Source: Microcaldota archaeon (GTDB lineage: Archaea; Micrarchaeota; Micrarchaeia; Micrarchaeales; CABMGC01). From it: a stretch of 6,103 nt of DNA. The DNA is taken from the NCBI GenBank assembly GCA_021846005.1, contig JAJZIZ010000040.1, forward strand, positions 1 to 6,103. Direction: 5' to 3'. Numbering within the stretch: position 1 is the stretch's first letter; every line of letters begins with the position of its first letter. Below are positions 1-5,624 of this stretch, piece after piece. The notes under the pieces were generated by a model. That model did no database searches, had not been told where the DNA came from, and saw nothing but the letters and a program-made list of their open reading frames with translations. The position numbers and the translations under genes were made by a program.

Positions 1-235
1 CATAGATGCGCTTCCCCATTCTGACCTCGTCGTTTTCCCTTTCAATAAGAATCTTATAAATCTCTTCGGCTGCAAGCTTTCCATATCTGCCAGCTTCAAT
101 GGATCTTTCTGCCCGTATTTCAAGATCCGCGTCTATGAATATTTTCAGCACTTCGGGATCTGATACCGCTGCCGAAAACCGCAAATCTGCAACTATGCCT
201 CCTGCCTTGACGATTCCACCAGCTTTCCTGTCCAT
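1..235 (-). CDS. C-terminal half of archaeal cytidylate kinase (partial at window edge)
   Basis: This frame stays open from an ATG at 235-233 to the left window edge, giving 78 residues with no stop seen. It reads as the second half of the short archaeal cytidylate kinase, which phosphorylates CMP/dCMP with ATP in the cytoplasm. Visible family features are KIFIDADLEIRAER (strand, then the RxER lid helix) and a C-terminal ERENDEVRMGKRIY, matching the family pattern RExxExxRYxxIYG. The P-loop half is encoded directly upstream in the same frame, separated only by one TAA codon (238-236). No ribosome binding site of its own is visible before the ATG, so expression would need termination-reinitiation at TAAATG or readthrough. 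It could be a genuinely split gene, a recent pseudogene or a base-call error. Family assignment is fairly sure; functional status is open. Confidence 0.65.
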   Translation of the reverse strand, partial: MDRKAGGIVKAGGIVADLRFSAAVSDPEVLKIFIDADLEIRAERSIEAGRYGKLAAEEIYKILIERENDEVRMGKRIY

Positions 236-439
236 TTACTTGTTCTCTTCAAGGCTCGTATTCTTCCAGTAATCTTCGAATGCTATTTTTCCATCCGGAT
301 ACAACGTCTTCCACTTTTCCCGCCAAAGCCTCCCAACTGAAAAAATCCCCAATCCGTATCGTTTTGAAATGGCCTTTGCCAATGTCGACTTTCCAGAAGC
401 CGGACGGCCTGAAATGATTATGGATTTGCAGTGTATCAT
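236..439 (-). CDS. N-terminal P-loop half of archaeal cytidylate kinase, ended by an in-frame TAA
   Basis: This 67-residue product carries the nucleotide-binding part of a cytidylate-kinase-like NMP kinase. The Walker A loop GRPASGKST lies at residues 11-19, after the strand SIIIS, and is followed by the helix TLAKAISKRYGL and a FSVGRLWRE segment, which corresponds to the family's 'SAGxxFRE' substrate-side region. Family members are about 175-190 aa, so this product lacks the lid and the second half of the core. The missing part continues in the same frame right after the stop (TAA at 238-236, then ATG). The start ATG follows the archease stop by 12 nt and has an AGGT motif (450-447) seven bases upstream, so the two genes form an operon. 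CMP as substrate is inferred from overall similarity to archaeal Cmk; another NMP kinase is possible. Confidence 0.65.
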   Translation of the reverse strand: MIHCKSIIISGRPASGKSTLAKAISKRYGLGIFSVGRLWREKWKTLYPDGKIAFEDYWKNTSLEENK

Positions 440-451
440 GCGGATTACCTG

Positions 452-895
452 TCAGACATCCACTATTGCGCCTATGGTGCAGCCTTTCTTGGATCTTGAT
501 GCCCTAAGTCCCGAAGGCGTGACTGCTTTCACATCAAGAAGTGTATAATCTCTGTCAGTGTCCTTATAAACAAGCATTCCGCGGATCCTGAATCCTTTCC
601 GTGTCTCTTCAAAAATATCCACTCTGAAGTCAAAGGCATTGAGATATTTTGAGGATCTCTCTGTAACTATGTCCTGAAGGACAAACCAGACAAGCTTTTC
701 GATTGTGTCGGCCTTCTCTGATATCAGGACAAATCTCTCGGGATTTCCAAGCCCCGATATCTTCTTGGTGTCAAGAGTTATTCCAAGCAGCGCCCTTGCG
801 GCATTTTCAAGGGCTTCCTCCATATTCTTGCCATAAGCTTCAAATTCCACATCTGCCATATGCTTCAGATATCTGAAGCGCCTTCTGTTCTGCAT
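452..895 (-). CDS. archease (RtcB RNA-ligase activator)
   Basis: This is an archease-family protein, 147 aa from the ATG at 895-893; family members are about 135-145 aa. In this family archease helps RtcB-type tRNA/RNA ligase complete guanylylation and turnover in the cytoplasm. Evidence is the N-terminal RFRYLKHMADVEFEAYG (family FxxHTADxxxxxxG), the helix MEEALENAARALLGI, the VKAVTPSGL strand (family VKAVTYHGL) and the terminal IVDV, whose Asp is a conserved metal-site residue together with the Asp in HMAD. The Thr usual in HTAD is Met here. An in-frame TTG at 913-911 would add six residues (MRDVVF). ATG is preferred because GAGGG lies 11 nt upstream and the family starts close to the RYLxH strand. 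It is the first gene of an operon with the kinase; no RtcB gene is in the window. Confidence 0.9.
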   Translation of the reverse strand: MQNRRRFRYLKHMADVEFEAYGKNMEEALENAARALLGITLDTKKISGLGNPERFVLISEKADTIEKLVWFVLQDIVTERSSKYLNAFDFRVDIFEETRKGFRIRGMLVYKDTDRDYTLLDVKAVTPSGLRASRSKKGCTIGAIVDV

Positions 896-933
896 AAAAA
901 CAACATCCCTCAAACAAGCTATATATGCTTATC

Positions 934-949
934 AGTATAAATTATAAAT
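934..949. promoter_or_regulatory. shared AT-rich TATA region of the divergent archease / archaeosortase promoters
   Basis: The 125-nt gap between two divergent starts contains one strongly A/T stretch. Read on the minus strand it gives two overlapping TTTATA boxes (948-943 and 941-936), placing transcription starts near 913-921 for archease, with a short leader. Read on the plus strand, TTATAAAT (942-949) would start transcription near 970, leaving a leader of about 50 nt that contains GGAGG (1001-1005). Position and composition fit archaeal TBP sites; no experimental start is known. Confidence 0.45.
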
Positions 950-1011
950 GTCCTGTGAAGACAAGAGTAACTGCTGAAAGATGATGAAACCCATATCGAC
1001 GGAGGACATCT

Positions 1012-1015
1012 GGTG
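1012..1015 (+). promoter_or_regulatory. Shine-Dalgarno deciding a TTG start
   Basis: GGTG lies five bases before TTG (1021-1023), the same spacing as in the next gene. An in-frame TGA directly precedes this TTG (1018-1020), so no start further upstream is possible. The nearby ATG at 1017-1019 is in another frame. The next in-frame Met is inside the second membrane segment, so TTG is the only sensible start. Confidence 0.6.
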
Positions 1016-1020
1016 TATGA

Positions 1021-2562
1021 TTGAAATACGGAAAGCGTGCAGGAATAGCAATATTCTCAATACTTCTGGCAATATCGATCTTAAGCTCCTTTTACATAAA
1101 CACGTTTTCCATAGGCGACACTGACCCTTCCACATATGTGGCAGTGCCGCTTCTGATGCTGCCCCTCTTTGCGCTGTTTATGCTTAAGGAAAAAATGGAG
1201 CCGAAAGTTGCAAAGCGCGACATCCTATTTGGCATACTTGTGTTTGCACTGCTGGCAGTGCTCACGATATTCCTTAGGTTTTGGCTCTCTTATTTATTCT
1301 TAAGTTACAGGATAGACATGCTTATCTTTCCCCTCGCCATAATCTCATTTGCGCTCCTGCTTTTCGGCTCATCGAATCTGCCAAAATTCAAATACATAGC
1401 GATATATTCCATGCTTGCATCATCTCTAATAGCTGCGCCTCTGATAATGGCAAACCAGCCATTCACTCAATTCAATACTGCAGTAATATATTCCATGCTG
1501 GCCGTTCTGATTCACGGCATCAATTTCATTCCTCCCGGAACAATAGCCACAAGCGGCTACCAGATAAGCATAGGCCAGACTTGCGTCGGCATAGGGATCC
1601 TGCTTTCAATAGTGCTTTTTCTTGTCCCTCTGGCATATCTGTACAATGGCAGCATGAAGGCAAAATCCCTCTGGGTATTCAGCGGTTTCGTCTTGCTTTT
1701 CATCCTTAACATAGCAAGAATGTTCAGCATAGCTCTCTTATGGCTTCTTTACGGTCCTACCGGCGCCTTGATGGAGGTGCATGTCTTTGCCGGGGTCATT
1801 CTTTTCTATATTGCTATAATCGTCATAGTGCTGCTTGCCGGAAAGTACGGGCTGGAGCTTAACGCAATAAAAAAACATGCCAAGAAACCAAGCGCTCAAG
1901 CAGCAGATATGCGGCAAGCCGATTATGGATATTACAAGATAGGTATAATACTTGGGATTCTTTTGGCCATTGCATACTTTGCCATGACCTACTACTATTC
2001 TGCTGCATTGTACATATCGCAGGTACACTTGCATGCTTCTTCATATCCTCCGCTGACCACGGCAGGCGCATATAAAATGGCAGGATCCATTTTAAATTAT
2101 TCGGGGATATCCGCCAATCTTCTACTAAATTCAAATTCAAGCGAAACCGTATTAATTCACGGTTTGGGGGTAAACTCCTCAATGCCTTTACTTGCATACA
2201 TGAGCTACAACAGAAGTCAAAGCCCTTCGCATCTATTTGCCTCAAATAAAATACTGGGAAGCCTCTCCGTATCCGGGAAAAATGGGGTTTCAGGCACTCT
2301 CTATTATGTGGAATCTAACGATACCGGTTTTATCGTATACCATTCAATTGTTCCTTATACCTACAGCGGCGGATTCTCCGCACTGGACATCTCCATCTAC
2401 CTGATTCTTCCGTCTATTTATATCACAACATTACCTCACTGCGGCGGCGGATTCTCCGCTTCTGATTATCTGCTTAACATGGGAAATCCGTCATTATACA
2501 ATGGCACGATAAGGGAGTCTCTTATCTCAGGCCATTGCCTCTTTGAAAAGGTGTTATCTTGA
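1021..2562 (+). CDS. archaeosortase/exosortase-family membrane protease with C-terminal extracytoplasmic extension
   Basis: This 513-aa membrane protein belongs to the archaeosortase/exosortase family, predicted cysteine transpeptidases that cut C-terminal tripartite sorting signals (signature motif, transmembrane helix, basic tail) of surface proteins. The family triad is visible: Cys188 in GQTCVGIG, Arg233 in LNIARM and His254 in EVHVFAG, each beside a hydrophobic helix as in known members. The N-terminus (KYGKR, then a helix) and several further helices fill residues 8-275. A Lys-rich cytoplasmic loop (about 277-300) precedes one more helix (about 306-327). Residues 328-513 then form an outside domain with several N-x-S/T sequons and a repeated GGFSAxD motif. 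Most family members are 200-300 aa; this tail resembles no domain I recognise, although some exosortases carry a fused EpsI-type domain. The TTG start is set by GGTG. The stop overlaps the next gene. Substrate unknown. Confidence 0.75.
   Translation: MKYGKRAGIAIFSILLAISILSSFYINTFSIGDTDPSTYVAVPLLMLPLFALFMLKEKMEPKVAKRDILFGILVFALLAVLTIFLRFWLSYLFLSYRIDMLIFPLAIISFALLLFGSSNLPKFKYIAIYSMLASSLIAAPLIMANQPFTQFNTAVIYSMLAVLIHGINFIPPGTIATSGYQISIGQTCVGIGILLSIVLFLVPLAYLYNGSMKAKSLWVFSGFVLLFILNIARMFSIALLWLLYGPTGALMEVHVFAGVILFYIAIIVIVLLAGKYGLELNAIKKHAKKPSAQAADMRQADYGYYKIGIILGILLAIAYFAMTYYYSAALYISQVHLHASSYPPLTTAGAYKMAGSILNYSGISANLLLNSNSSETVLIHGLGVNSSMPLLAYMSYNRSQSPSHLFASNKILGSLSVSGKNGVSGTLYYVESNDTGFIVYHSIVPYTYSGGFSALDISIYLILPSIYITTLPHCGGGFSASDYLLNMGNPSLYNGTIRESLISGHCLFEKVLS
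2366..2459 (+). repeat. pair of 16-bp direct repeats inside the sortase extension
   Basis: GCGGCGGATTCTCCGC occurs at 2366-2381 and again at 2444-2459, 78 bp apart and so in the same reading frame. Extending five bases to the left gives 21 bp with two mismatches. The copies encode SGGFSALD and GGGFSASD in the extracytoplasmic tail of the archaeosortase. Flanking sequence is not clearly similar, so this looks like a short internal motif repeat rather than a mobile or array element. Confidence 0.6.
2549..2553 (+). promoter_or_regulatory. Shine-Dalgarno for the overlapping TTG start
   Basis: AGGTG lies inside the end of the archaeosortase gene, five bases before TTG (2559-2561). That TTG shares bases with the upstream stop (TTGA: start 2559, stop 2560-2562). 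The arrangement supports translational coupling of the two genes. Confidence 0.65.
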
Positions 2563-3542
2563 TATTCGAGTTTTCAGCAGGCGCAGTGATATACAGGAAG
2601 GATAACCGGAAAAAGGTTTTTTTCCTCCTGCTTGAAAAACCCAACGGAGAGTATGACCTGCCGAAAGGCCACATAGAGGAAGGGGAAAGCACCATTGCTG
2701 CAGCAAAACGGGAAATATTGGAAGAGACAGGTCTTTCCGTGGAATTCATTCCGTCGTTTTCTTTTCTTACTAAATATTTCTTCTACAGGAAAAATTCCAG
2801 AGTCCTCAAGCGAAACAGGATATTCCTTGCCGAAGTCAACTCTCCAAAGATCACTATCTCCGGGGAACATAAGGGTTATGCATGGATGACATTAGAAGAG
2901 ATAAAGCACAGGATAAAATACAAAAATACCGTTTCGCTTTTTGATTCTGCGGCTTCCTACATAAACAGAAAGACTCTCATGGACGAGTTAAACGCGGAGT
3001 ATGCACGGCTTCCCGAACATGCAAGACAATGGGCTCTAAGCAAAAGGCTTGTTCCGGGGGAAGGCCCGCTCAACTCAAAAGTAATGATAATAGGCCAGGC
3101 GCCAGGAAGAAACGAGGACGAACTTCTTAGGCCCTTTATAGGCCGATCAGGCCAACTGCTTTCTTCAATGCTCCACAAGGCAGGGATGAAGCGCATCGAT
3201 TCTTACATAACCAGCGTAGTCCAGTTCTTCCCCCCGGAAAACAGGATGCCAAGCGACATTGAAGTCGCCGAATGCCTTCCCTTTCTAATGAGGCAGATTT
3301 CCATAATAAAGCCCGATTTCATAATAACTCTTGGAAGTCTTTCTGGATCTGCGCTTCTGGGAATCAAAAGCATCGAGAAGGAACACGGATTAGTGATAAG
3401 AAAAGGCAATATCACCTACATGGCAACCTATCATCCGGCGGCGGCTCTGAGATTCAAAAGGATACTCGGCATAATGTCATCAGACTTCAAGCAGTTCCGC
3501 GCCGAAATAAACTCTTCAACAGGCCCGAGCAATAAGGCATAA
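2559..3542 (+). CDS. Nudix hydrolase-uracil-DNA glycosylase (family 4-like) fusion
   Basis: This 327-aa protein joins two nucleotide-hygiene domains. Residues 1-138 form a Nudix domain with a perfect Nudix box at 37-59 (G37, E43, R51-E52, E55-E56, G58). The flanking sequence (SAGAVIYR, DLPKGHIEEGE, GYAWMTLEE) resembles diadenosine-tetraphosphate (Ap4A) hydrolases. Residues about 141-318 form a uracil-DNA glycosylase: GQAPGRNED at 179-187, RPFIGRSGQLL at 191-201, PPENR at 225-229, ITLGS at 256-260 and the catalytic-loop YHPAAALR at 291-298. Family-4 enzymes usually hold a 4Fe-4S cluster with four Cys; here only C239 exists, and the Cys before PPxNR is F223. The usual Glu in GEAPG is Gln180. 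Expected role: hydrolysing damaged or signalling nucleotides and removing uracil from DNA in the cytoplasm. It starts at TTG, overlapping the sortase stop, with AGGTG five bases upstream. Confidence 0.82.
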   Translation: MIFEFSAGAVIYRKDNRKKVFFLLLEKPNGEYDLPKGHIEEGESTIAAAKREILEETGLSVEFIPSFSFLTKYFFYRKNSRVLKRNRIFLAEVNSPKITISGEHKGYAWMTLEEIKHRIKYKNTVSLFDSAASYINRKTLMDELNAEYARLPEHARQWALSKRLVPGEGPLNSKVMIIGQAPGRNEDELLRPFIGRSGQLLSSMLHKAGMKRIDSYITSVVQFFPPENRMPSDIEVAECLPFLMRQISIIKPDFIITLGSLSGSALLGIKSIEKEHGLVIRKGNITYMATYHPAAALRFKRILGIMSSDFKQFRAEINSSTGPSNKA

Positions 3543-3545
3543 AGA
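3537..3545 (+). promoter_or_regulatory. possible TATA box of the tRNA-Ile gene
   Basis: GCATAAAG overlaps the stop codon of the Nudix-UDG gene and lies about 34 nt before the mature tRNA end, which would give a short 5' leader. The match to TTTATA is partial, so cotranscription with the upstream operon is an equal possibility. Confidence 0.25.
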
Positions 3546-3574
3546 CATTCCCAGCCAAATATCTTGTGATGACG

Positions 3575-3649
<75 letters not shown>

Positions 3650-3657
3650 TCTCTACA

Positions 3658-3682
3658 ATGGTACATTACGTTTTTATACCAT
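3658..3682 (+). terminator. T-tract terminator after tRNA-Ile
   Basis: TTTTT at 3671-3675 comes 21 nt after the tRNA and is typical of the oligo-T signals that end archaeal transcription. It sits in the loop of a 6-bp inverted repeat, ATGGTA (3658-3663) and TACCAT (3677-3682). The stem is weak, so the T run is probably what matters. Confidence 0.45.
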
Positions 3683-3750
3683 CTAAAGTCTTATTTCTGT
3701 CTGTTTCTAATCTCTGCTGTGCGTAGTACACATGCCGTATCCTCTATCAT

Positions 3751-3757
3751 TATTAAT
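3751..3757 (+). promoter_or_regulatory. candidate TATA box for the STT3-like gene
   Basis: TATTAAT is centred about 31 nt before the ATG at 3785, so transcription would begin about 4-6 nt before it, giving a nearly leaderless message. The rest of the 135-nt gap after the tRNA shows no gene. Confidence 0.35.
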
Positions 3758-3784
3758 CTTTTCCAATGAGTTTTATTTGTCCAT

Positions 3785-5479
3785 ATGGTATCTTATATGT
3801 CTGAAAGTGTCCTGTGCGGCAGGCGCGGCGCCGCAATAATGCTGGGTTGCATAATCCTTCTTGCCATAGGGCTTAGAGCATTATTTCTCATAAGGGGCAG
3901 CTTCCTGACAGTCGGAACCATGGCGGCAGTACTCACAATGAAGCAGGCAATCCTCAACGGCTATGTAATACATCCAAATCCTCTTGCAGGATTTCCAAGC
4001 CATCCCTACATATTCCCCGAAGAGGGTCTGGTATATTTTGCCATATACTCATACAGGATCTTGCCGTTTCTCGGGATATTTGGGGACATGTATCTAATAA
4101 AAATTCTTTTCACTGCGCTTGCCGCAATTACCGTTTATCTTTTAGCCAAGAAGATAACCGGAAACAGGGAAGCTGGCGTATTATCCTCTCTTCTCTATGC
4201 TACTTCTGAGATAGGAATGACTGCGGAGGCCTTCAACAGGTGGAAAGGAGATTCATTCGTCCCGATTCTTCTGCTCTTTTCTGTTTTGATGCTTATTTAT
4301 CTGATTGAAAACAAAGACGCAAAAGGCAAAATCAAAAAATTGGGAATGATTGCAGGGATAATATTTCCAATCGCATTTTCGGCCTATCTATGGAACGGAG
4401 GCCTTTATGCCGCAGCTGCATTTTTCTTTGTGGCAGTTTCATTGTTAATATCTTATTTTGTATCGAACCTGAAAAAGCAACTACTAATAATGCTTATCCT
4501 GGTTGTTTTGATATGGGCGGTATTTTTATCAAGTTCATTTACCTATGCCGTCGGTCTAGGCAAAGTAGAAATGACTTTTGGGCTATTTAGGTCAGATATA
4601 CTGCAGATACTGGGGCAGTTGGAGTCTGCATATTATCTGCCTGCGCCTTTATACCATACTGCGATGTACTATGTCTGGATCATGGCAGGTTTTCTTTCCT
4701 CAATTGCTCTTGTCCTAGTTACCCTATTCAAATATCCTTTCGCAAAGAAAGACAGAATCCAGAAATACGCATATGTTTCCATGCTTGCCCTGTTGTTTTT
4801 CGGCCTTCCATTCGCAATTCTTCAATACCGTTTTAATTCACTTATCTATCTTCCAATATCCATAATTGCGGGTTGTTCTATTTCTGTGATTTCTGCACAA
4901 TGGAAAGTGCGGATGAAAATTTTCATACCTGTTATAATTTTCATTGTGCTTGCGTTTGCAGTATATCAGATAATATACACTCCGCAGTACACAGGCATGA
5001 GCCCGCGATTCCATCATGAGCTTCTCTGGCTTCTGAATAATACCCCATCAAATGCCACTTTCCTAAATTTCAACGGGGATGGAACTGCCATACAATACTG
5101 GGCCGACAGGACAACCTACAGCGATACAAATTTTGCCGACAATCAGACTGTAGTTCAAGACTACTATGATTTCATTTATGCACGGGCTGGAAATTTTTCA
5201 TATCTGAACCAGATAAAACCAGACTACCTGCTCATACATCAGGTCCCTTCGGTAAATGGGGACTATAACCGTTCTTTTAATGGCAGTAACATTCAATATC
5301 TGCTCGAATGGACGCAGAACAAGCATCCGAACTTCTATTATGATGGGGTTCTTTTCAACCTAGTACACGCGAATTTCTCCTATGCCTACATAAATAACGG
5401 CACAATAATATACCGGCTATTCTATCTAAATCGCAGCGAGGTTGCAAAACTCATCAAAATGCGCAACAGCAGCGGCTGA
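3785..5479 (+). CDS. STT3/AglB-like (oligosaccharyltransferase family) membrane protein with degenerate catalytic motifs
   Basis: This 564-aa protein resembles the catalytic subunit of oligosaccharyltransferase (STT3/AglB, GT66), which moves a lipid-linked glycan onto Asn of N-x-S/T on the outer face of the membrane. Residues about 17-395 hold many hydrophobic helices. RWKGDSF (152-158) sits where the family has its second acidic motif, and QYRFNSLIYLPISIIAG matches the conserved Arg helix of the family. The outside domain begins near 400. Its segment LNFNGDGTAIQYWADRTT (427-444) aligns without gaps to the WWDYG region, but WWDYG reads FNGDG (429-433). The first external loop (LTVGTMAAV, 41-49) lacks the metal-binding Asp of the family (DPYYH-like). 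AglB is often 600-970 aa, so this one is short. It may be an inactive paralogue or a divergent GT-C transferase. The start is ATG 3785 (near-leaderless); ATG 3797, with GGT seven bases before it, is an alternative. Confidence 0.65.
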   Translation: MVSYMSESVLCGRRGAAIMLGCIILLAIGLRALFLIRGSFLTVGTMAAVLTMKQAILNGYVIHPNPLAGFPSHPYIFPEEGLVYFAIYSYRILPFLGIFGDMYLIKILFTALAAITVYLLAKKITGNREAGVLSSLLYATSEIGMTAEAFNRWKGDSFVPILLLFSVLMLIYLIENKDAKGKIKKLGMIAGIIFPIAFSAYLWNGGLYAAAAFFFVAVSLLISYFVSNLKKQLLIMLILVVLIWAVFLSSSFTYAVGLGKVEMTFGLFRSDILQILGQLESAYYLPAPLYHTAMYYVWIMAGFLSSIALVLVTLFKYPFAKKDRIQKYAYVSMLALLFFGLPFAILQYRFNSLIYLPISIIAGCSISVISAQWKVRMKIFIPVIIFIVLAFAVYQIIYTPQYTGMSPRFHHELLWLLNNTPSNATFLNFNGDGTAIQYWADRTTYSDTNFADNQTVVQDYYDFIYARAGNFSYLNQIKPDYLLIHQVPSVNGDYNRSFNGSNIQYLLEWTQNKHPNFYYDGVLFNLVHANFSYAYINNGTIIYRLFYLNRSEVAKLIKMRNSSG

Positions 5480-5530
5480 TCCACATTTCAAAATGGATAT
5501 TGCACTGTCCTATGTCAGATAGCCTATCTA

Positions 5531-5537
5531 TTTAAAT
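5531..5537 (+). promoter_or_regulatory. candidate TATA box for the DUF4382-like surface protein gene
   Basis: TTTAAAT lies in the 145-nt gap after the STT3-like stop and would place the transcript start near 5558-5562, leaving a leader of about 65 nt. A second A/T box, TTATAAT (5553-5559), is a weaker alternative. The gap shows no gene. Confidence 0.35.
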
Positions 5538-5624
5538 CTTCCTTCTTAAGTATTATAATGTATATTGGCCAACCGACCCAATCAGGACCGATGGCCATAA
5601 ACTACAAAAATGATGGTAGATACC

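Noticed and set aside
896..913. TTG start at 913 for archease, adding MRDVVF
   Set aside because: The ATG at 895 fits the family N-terminus better and has GAGGG upstream. A leaderless TTG start is less likely, although it cannot be excluded.
1738..2245. Minus-strand open frames across the archaeosortase gene
   Set aside because: They have no recognisable motifs or ribosome sites, and the opposite strand has a convincing membrane protein with a catalytic triad. They are antisense shadows.
3718..3735. Imperfect palindrome TGTGCGTAGTACACA as an operator
   Set aside because: Only about four base pairs of stem, with no second copy in the window. Expected by chance.
3650..3784. Integration site or mobile-element end next to the tRNA gene
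   Set aside because: No duplicate of the tRNA 3' end, no integrase and no terminal repeats are seen. Only a T tract and promoter-like A/T sequence are present.
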